A program made the position numbers and the translations under genes. A stretch of DNA of 64,000 nucleotides from Methylomagnum ishizawai (GTDB taxonomy: Bacteria; Pseudomonadota; Gammaproteobacteria; Methylococcales; Methylomonadaceae): the NCBI GenBank assembly GCA_945861705.1, contig CAMAVM010000004.1, positions 1-64,000 of the forward strand, read 5' to 3'. Positions 60,926 to 64,000 of this stretch are shown here, in pieces (position 1 is the first letter of the stretch; each line of letters begins with the position of its first letter). The notes beneath the pieces were generated by a model. It did not search any database. It saw only the letters and a list, made by a program, of their open reading frames with translations, and was not told the origin of the DNA.

Positions 60926-62253
60926 TTCAGGGGAATTAACCGATAACCTTCCAATTTGCTATTCCAAGACACAAACACACCTTGCTTGTTGCTAAGTAAA
61001 AACGGGAAATCTGCATCCGCACTGTTTGTTGCAATGGCTTTGGGCGGCAACCAAGTCACGCCGCCATCGTTGGAATGCATTACCTTAAGCTGGATTTGCT
61101 TGCCATCAAATTCTGTCCAGGTCAGGATAATATGTTTGCCTTGCGCCAAAATATCGGGATGGCTAGGTAGGGTTTTCGACTCCCCGAAAGCCAACGGGGT
61201 TGAAAAATGCCGCCCTTCATCATCCGAATACGCATAAAACAAACCTTGTCGGACTTTGCCTTGGGTAAACCAGGCGATATGGTATCGGCTATCAGCACTT
61301 ATGGAAATTGCCGGGCCGTGTTCAGGGCAACCTTCGATAACCCAATCGTCGAACGTGACGCGCCAAGTTTGTGGCTCTTTGCTATTGGCTTGTGTCCGCA
61401 ACATGCCATGATCGCGTATGCCAACCGGATAAATAAAGCGCGTAAACAACACGGCTTGATTATTCTTGTCAAACGCCGTAGCGATTCGGCAACAATCGCA
61501 TAAGGTATCGGACAGTTTTTGCGCGGACGCACTCAGCCCACTGTTTCCGTCTATGGTCGTGTAATAAATGGCGTTTCCAGATTGCCGCCAGTCGGTGCGG
61601 TTACGTTCGTCGTGCCAAAACACATGGACTTTCCCCGCACGATCAACCCCAAATCGACCCTGAAACGTATTGGCATCAGCAGCTTTGTCGCTCAGTGGCA
61701 TTGGTGTGGAAAAACTCTGGCCGTTATCTTTAGAAACGCTATAAAAGATAGCGACAGGCTGGGTGCTTTCTGCCGCATAAATTACGTAGATGATGCCATT
61801 ACGGTCAATAACAATGCCCGGCCTGTTCTCGCCGCTTACCTTAATGGCTTGCGATTCATTATTGATAAGCACGGGCGGGGAGAAGGGTTTCCCCAAGTCA
61901 CTCGAAACATCGGCATAAACATGGAGCTTTTCTGGCACGACCCGCCATAAGCGGCCATCAGGGGCAAAAGCAGCCGAAACGAACAAGCCGCCGCCGTCGG
62001 GATAATGGCTGTAATTGGCTGTTCCAGCACTCAAATGCACTTGGTTTGAATGGCTGCATGAAACCAACGATAATGCTGCCCCTGCCATTAGTAAAGATTT
62101 CAAGAGTTGGCTGCCGTATCGGTAAGCTCCATTTTTTACATCTTTAATAGAAGGACGAACGGCTGTTTTTTTCATGGGGTAAAACTTTAGATGGTAATGG
62201 GTTAAACCTGTATTTTTTAATAAACTTGTCGGTTTAATGTCTGTGAGTCGCAT
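60922..62253 (-). CDS. BNR/sialidase-fold lipoprotein
   Basis: A 443-residue (or 417 from ATG 62175) exported protein. A lipoprotein signal LLKSLLMAGAALSLVSC is followed by a six-bladed beta-propeller with BNR/Asp-box repeats (YSVSKDNGQSFSTP, YAYSDDEGRHFSTP, MHSNDGGVTWLPP). Two Cys-containing motifs recur in bacterial relatives: LCDCCRIATAF and EGCPEHGPAISI. Enzymatic sialidase residues are not evident, so it is more likely a binding or redox-linked propeller. It lies 170 bases downstream of, and in the same direction as, the outer-membrane protein gene. Confidence 0.75.
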   Translation of the reverse strand: MRLTDIKPTSLLKNTGLTHYHLKFYPMKKTAVRPSIKDVKNGAYRYGSQLLKSLLMAGAALSLVSCSHSNQVHLSAGTANYSHYPDGGGLFVSAAFAPDGRLWRVVPEKLHVYADVSSDLGKPFSPPVLINNESQAIKVSGENRPGIVIDRNGIIYVIYAAESTQPVAIFYSVSKDNGQSFSTPMPLSDKAADANTFQGRFGVDRAGKVHVFWHDERNRTDWRQSGNAIYYTTIDGNSGLSASAQKLSDTLCDCCRIATAFDKNNQAVLFTRFIYPVGIRDHGMLRTQANSKEPQTWRVTFDDWVIEGCPEHGPAISISADSRYHIAWFTQGKVRQGLFYAYSDDEGRHFSTPLAFGESKTLPSHPDILAQGKHIILTWTEFDGKQIQLKVMHSNDGGVTWLPPKAIATNSADADFPFLLSNKQGVFVSWNSKLEGYRLIPLN

Positions 62254-62261
62254 GTATTATT

Positions 62262-62289
62262 GGAGTGACAAACCTAGGTTTGTCACTCC
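62262..62289. repeat. Perfect 28-bp palindrome
   Basis: GGAGTGACAAACCT and AGGTTTGTCACTCC are exact reverse complements with no spacer, flanked by GCCCC. It lies just upstream of the BNR lipoprotein gene. Related to 46551-46577. Confidence 0.85.
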
Positions 62290-62423
62290 GCCCCCTATCA
62301 AGTTACAGGATTAACCCATTATACTTTAGATGTGGATTTCAATTATTTAATTTGATGGGGGGTTACCGTTCGTTCTTCGATTAGTCCGTTGGAGACTTAT
62401 CGAAAAAAATAATCCAGAAATCC

Positions 62424-63497
62424 CTAAAAAACCATCACAAACCGATAAGTTATCCGATAATCAGGATCGGTCTGATAACCGTTGGTATCTTTGACGATAG
62501 GTGCGCCAATAGATAAGGCCGTATTCCAGTTGTTACCACCGGAATAGCGTATGCCTGGAGAAATAAATACCGTGTTGCCGCCCGAATTAGGATTGCGTTC
62601 GCCAGCAATTTTTTCGTAATCTTGCCATTCACCGTTAAGTTCCAGCACTGCCGTCCACGGGGCATTGTTGCTGGACGAAAACAAGTTATTCCGCGCCGGT
62701 GCGCCAAACGCATAAGACAGCGCAAAGTTATAGCCAAAAAGATCGCCAAGATCGGTGGCTTGCGAACCTTTGGTTGATACAGTGTAGAGCACGCTGGTAT
62801 CAAAAGAGAACTGCCCCATTGCACGGGTAAATGAAAGCCCAAATGAAGGGCTCCATGCACCGCCACCGGGTTGGTGATGGGCTTCAAATGCACCACTGCC
62901 ATGATGCCCTTCTTCGGCCTCAGCGGGTTCTTCATCATGGTGTTCAGCCGGTGGATTGGTTGGGATACTGGTTTCTCCCGTCGGGGCTTTCAGCCCGACA
63001 ACCAAAGATGCGTGGTTTAAGTTGTCGTCACTATGGTAAAACCGATATTGCCCAAAGAAGGAAACATCCCCAAAGCCACTTGGGTCGCCTTGTTTAAGCA
63101 CTTCACCGCCGTCTTCATCCGGTGAACGGACTCCAGAGCGCAACACATACGGAATCCTAAGGCCCAAAGTCAAGTCATCAGTAACACCATAAGCCGCAAA
63201 TATAGAAGGCTGCAAAAAGGTTTCAACATCATGGACATCACCATCGGCATCGGTCTTCGCGTTGTTTTTCAACGCTAAAAGCCGCGAATCGGAAATACTA
63301 TCAAAATTGATAAACTGGGTGATTATCCCGCTCGCCCACATGTTTTTCGGGAGAGTCACCCCCGTTTGGGTGATAATCGGCGATGCCGTGCCGATGCCAA
63401 AGCCCAAAGAGCCGTGGTCGGCTGAAACGGCAGCACTGTATACCGTCAATACGGACATTGCTGCCATTAACAAAAGTAATTTATTCGATATATTCAT
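62424..63497 (-). CDS. Outer-membrane beta-barrel protein with His-rich loop
   Basis: A 357-residue protein with a signal peptide (LLLLMAAMSVLTVYSAAVSA) and alternating beta-strand pattern ending in Phe (DYRITYRFVMVF), typical of outer-membrane barrels of the MetA-phenol/transporter type (GVTDDLTLGLRIPYVLR, GFGDVSFFGQYRFY, LVVGLKAPTGE). One loop near residues 183-212 is rich in His and Glu (AEHHDEEPAEAEEGHHGSG...EAHHQPGGG) and could bind metal. Upstream partner of the BNR lipoprotein. Metal uptake or sensing is an inference. Confidence 0.82.
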   Translation of the reverse strand: MNISNKLLLLMAAMSVLTVYSAAVSADHGSLGFGIGTASPIITQTGVTLPKNMWASGIITQFINFDSISDSRLLALKNNAKTDADGDVHDVETFLQPSIFAAYGVTDDLTLGLRIPYVLRSGVRSPDEDGGEVLKQGDPSGFGDVSFFGQYRFYHSDDNLNHASLVVGLKAPTGETSIPTNPPAEHHDEEPAEAEEGHHGSGAFEAHHQPGGGAWSPSFGLSFTRAMGQFSFDTSVLYTVSTKGSQATDLGDLFGYNFALSYAFGAPARNNLFSSSNNAPWTAVLELNGEWQDYEKIAGERNPNSGGNTVFISPGIRYSGGNNWNTALSIGAPIVKDTNGYQTDPDYRITYRFVMVF

Positions 63498-64000
63498 GAT
63501 TGACCCTACATAGATACTTAAAATTGCTTAGAAATAGAAAAGGCGGAACTTAATCATCACACTGCTACCAAGGCAATCCCAGTTTATTTTAGACGCGCCA
63601 TAGTACTAGACAAGGCTTTCGCAAGCAAAACAAACATCAATTTCGGGTAATGCTGCACAGGGTGAACTCAAAATCCGACCCAACATAAAGTCATGCATTA
63701 TGTATGCCATGTAAATTTAACATTTACGAGCGGACTTCTGATTATTGCACCGTATTGGGGCAGCTACTTATGTTTATGTAATCAATTGATAAATAATAAT
63801 AATCCTGATTTTTTCCTAGCATTTAATTAATTTGCCTTACAAATAAAAAACCTACAGGATAATGGGCTTATTACTGATAATGCTTTCTAAATTTATTCCT
63901 AAACCAAAAAGTGTGTGATATGGCACAGTTTAATAAAATTGCACTGCCTCTGTAACCCGCATTAGATAAGGCTTACAGAAAAAACTGTGTGATATGACAC
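63498..64000. other. Non-coding region at the right window edge with two operator-like sites
   Basis: About 500 bases without an ORF; A+T-rich near 63770-63900. TGTGTGATATGGCAC (63911-63925) and TGTGTGATATGACAC (63986-64000) are near-identical, 75 bases apart, and each is close to palindromic around ATAT (GTGT-g-ATAT-g-ACAC). They may be regulator sites for a gene beyond the window. Confidence 0.45.

Noticed and set aside
63919-63940. Sigma-54 promoter (TGGCAC ... TTGCA)
   Set aside because: The two elements are separated by 12 bases, whereas sigma-54 promoters need about 5.
1-64000. CRISPR array
   Set aside because: No regularly spaced repeats of 25-40 bases were found; the tandem repeats present are a heptamer array and short dispersed elements.

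Overview
The window comes from a gammaproteobacterial chromosome at roughly 45% G+C. Gene content fits a Methylococcales-type methanotroph or methylotroph: the start of an NAD-dependent formate dehydrogenase operon (fdsG), a complete oxidative pentose-phosphate set (zwf, pgl, gnd) as used in ribulose-monophosphate metabolism, class I fructose-bisphosphatase, cobalamin-dependent MetH, a biotin operon and an aa3/caa3-type oxidase operon. The order is an inference from gene content; no methane monooxygenase or rRNA gene is present to settle it.

Layout. 1-3.3 kb: fdsG with a divergent HTH/periplasmic-binding-like regulator, an NTF2-like protein and two small unknown envelope proteins. 3.4-10 kb: metH, an APH-fold sugar-kinase-like protein, a stand-alone receiver protein and a membrane protein. 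10.2-15.7 kb: pgl-zwf, a broken duplicate of the zwf 5' end, a MITE, a DUF4160/DUF2442 pair and gnd. 16-17 kb: small secreted proteins, one with a repeated MQNSNP motif. 17.2-21.6 kb: speA, speE and a flavin monooxygenase. 21.7-25.2 kb: vapBC, ubiK, a DUF6714-like gene and comM. 25.4-32.7 kb: rep, tRNA-Arg(CCG), then an accessory block holding a 1209-residue helicase-nuclease with a membrane-anchored coiled-coil partner (candidate defence system) and a DUF433/DUF5615 toxin-antitoxin pair. 32.9-40.5 kb: a phosphoesterase fused to a multi-pass membrane domain, hrpA, a cluster of DnaA boxes and a SemiSWEET. 40.6-48.1 kb: fbp, comF, and bioB-[DUF3644/HEPN]-bioF-bioH-bioC-bioD with a BirA-type operator at bioB. 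48.4-54.1 kb: coxB (three c-haem domains), coxA, a 42-residue membrane ORF, ctaG, coxC. 54.3-56.4 kb: yciB-yciI-bolA-parvulin operon. 56.8-64 kb: DUF1244, gspB-gspA, DUF3014, a BNR-fold lipoprotein and an outer-membrane protein with a His-rich loop.

The region is rich in short palindromic and MITE-like repeats: TTAAGGAA-ended elements, GTAGGGCGGATTAG-ended elements, GGAGT...ACTCC palindromes, and a CTCACCCTAAC/CTCCC-AAA-GGGAG repeat that is translated in frame within bioF. The most promising leads are the helicase-nuclease/coiled-coil operon beside the tRNA gene, the tri-haem CoxB, the small ORF coupled to ctaG, the HEPN-motif gene inside the biotin cluster, and the DnaA-box cluster downstream of hrpA.
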